Below are positions 5,867-6,704 of a stretch of 6,704 bases of DNA, in pieces. Position 1 is the first letter of the stretch. Every line of letters begins with the position of its first letter. Location of the stretch: positions 1 to 6,704 of the forward strand of contig CAJMOP010000109.1 in the NCBI GenBank assembly GCA_905215115.1. The letters run 5' to 3'. Origin of the DNA: an uncultured bacterium. Lineage in GTDB: Bacteria > Actinomycetota > Coriobacteriia > Coriobacteriales > Coriobacteriaceae. Under the pieces are notes generated by a model, which was not told the origin of the DNA, ran no database searches, and saw nothing but the letters and a program-made list of their open reading frames with translations. The translations under genes and the position numbers were made by a program.

Positions 5867-6704
5867 ATGAGAGAGTTCCTTAAGGACGTGTGGATGCACG
5901 GCGGTGAGGAAAGCCGCGCCATCACCCCCGAGAACATCACGGGCGAGAAGGGCCGCGCCGCCATGTCGGCCAGCCACCTCGGCGTCGGCCGCAAGGGCTC
6001 GTGCTGCGTGCCCCTTGAGTCCGGCGAGACCATCACGCTCGCGGACATCGAGGGCCCCGGCATCATCCGCCACATCTGGATGACCGTCCCCGACAAGACC
6101 GCCGCTGGCAGCTTCGTCATGCGTGACCTCGTGCTGCGCTTCTACTGGGACGACGAGGAGACCCCCTCGGTCGAGTGCCCTGTCGGCGACTTCTTCTGCA
6201 ACGGCTTCGGTGAGCGCGCCATCGTCAACTCGATGCCCATCTGCGTGAACCCGACGGGCGGCATGAACTGCTACTTCGAGATGCCCTTCAGGAAGCACGC
6301 CAAGGTCACGCTTACGAGCGAGCACCCCGGGTTCATTAAGTACATCTTCTACACGTTCAACTACGCGCTCACCGACGTGCCGGACGACGCCATGTACTTC
6401 CACGCCCGCTTTAACCGCGAGCGCAGCACCCGCAGGGGCGTCGACTACACCGTGCTCGACGGCGTGCGCGGCAAGGGCTACTACGTCGGCACCTACATGG
6501 CCCTGTGCGCCCTGGAGCGCTATTGGTGGGGCGAGGGCGAGATGAAGTTCTTCCTCGACGGCGACGAGGAGTTCCCCACGGTCACCTCGACGGGAGCCGA
6601 GGACTACTTCGGCGGTGCCTGGGCCTTCCTCGACAGGCCGCCCCACGCGCTGCCCGAGGCGCAGTGCTTCAACACGCTGTTCGCCGGCTACCCGTACCGC
6701 TCGA
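5867..6704 (+). CDS. DUF2961 / GH172-family glycoside hydrolase, 3' end beyond window
   Basis: The first 279 residues are present; the family is usually about 350-400 residues, so the C-terminal part lies outside the window. GH172 enzymes characterised so far include a difructose dianhydride I synthase/hydrolase from Bifidobacterium and D-arabinofuranosidases. Motifs in order are SASHLGVGRKG (34-44), LADIEGPGIIRHIWMTV (58-74), CPVGDFFCNGFG (104-115) and FFLDGDEEFPTV (228-239). TGAEDYFGGAW (242-252) follows; its E245 is a likely active-site carboxylate, usually in G-T-E-D-Y-F context. There is no signal peptide (N-terminus MREFLKDVWMHGGEE), so it should act in the cytoplasm. AGAGGAGG (5853-5860), overlapping the EIIA stop, lies six bases before the ATG, indicating co-transcription with the PTS. 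I infer that it cleaves the sugar the PTS imports, probably a furanoside; the exact substrate is unknown. Confidence 0.9.
   Translation, partial: MREFLKDVWMHGGEESRAITPENITGEKGRAAMSASHLGVGRKGSCCVPLESGETITLADIEGPGIIRHIWMTVPDKTAAGSFVMRDLVLRFYWDDEETPSVECPVGDFFCNGFGERAIVNSMPICVNPTGGMNCYFEMPFRKHAKVTLTSEHPGFIKYIFYTFNYALTDVPDDAMYFHARFNRERSTRRGVDYTVLDGVRGKGYYVGTYMALCALERYWWGEGEMKFFLDGDEEFPTVTSTGAEDYFGGAWAFLDRPPHALPEAQCFNTLFAGYPYRS

Noticed and set aside
5453..6646. 397-residue open frame on the minus strand opposite EIIA and GH172
   Set aside because: It is a GC-driven shadow of two clear + strand genes, with Val/Ala/His/Asp-rich low-complexity composition.

Overview
The window is GC-rich, all recognisable genes lie on the + strand, and it encodes a mannose-family PTS beside a LevR-type regulator. 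This combination fits a host-associated, sugar-fermenting Coriobacteriia member (Collinsella/Olsenella-like actinobacteria). The taxonomic guess rests on base composition, codon use and gene content only; no marker gene is present.

Layout. (1) 1-266: the 3' end of a methylthioadenosine/S-adenosylhomocysteine nucleosidase (MTAN) gene. About 84 C-terminal residues are readable, but the frame is closed by a TGA at 9-11 and family similarity stops near position 33, so it looks like a remnant. (2) 267-459: a 193-base spacer with two hairpins that could end transcription, a tandem 13-bp direct repeat, and a -10-like box and strong Shine-Dalgarno before the next gene. (3) 460-3201: a 913-residue LevR-like regulator (winged HTH, AAA+, PRD, EIIA-Man-like, EIIB-like, PRD). 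Its AAA+ domain has lost the GAFTGA loop and the Walker B Asp-Glu. (4) 3202-3324: a 123-base spacer with a possible sigma-70-type promoter and an inverted repeat. (5) 3325-5854: a complete mannose-family PTS in the order IIB, IIC, IID, IIA. (6) 5867 to the window end: the first 279 residues of a DUF2961/GH172 glycoside hydrolase without a signal peptide.

How it works together (inference). The PTS would import and phosphorylate a sugar, and the cytoplasmic GH172 enzyme would cleave the product. The regulator would read PTS phosphorylation state through its EIIA-, EIIB- and PRD-like domains and control the operon. GH172 members studied so far act on furanosides (difructose anhydride I, D-arabinofuranosides), so a fructose- or arabinofuranose-containing oligosaccharide is a reasonable guess, but the substrate cannot be read from the sequence. 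The two most notable points are the regulator built on a sigma-54-activator scaffold without the sigma-54-contacting loop, and the pairing of a PTS with GH172, which implies a hydrolase that meets phosphorylated substrate inside the cell.
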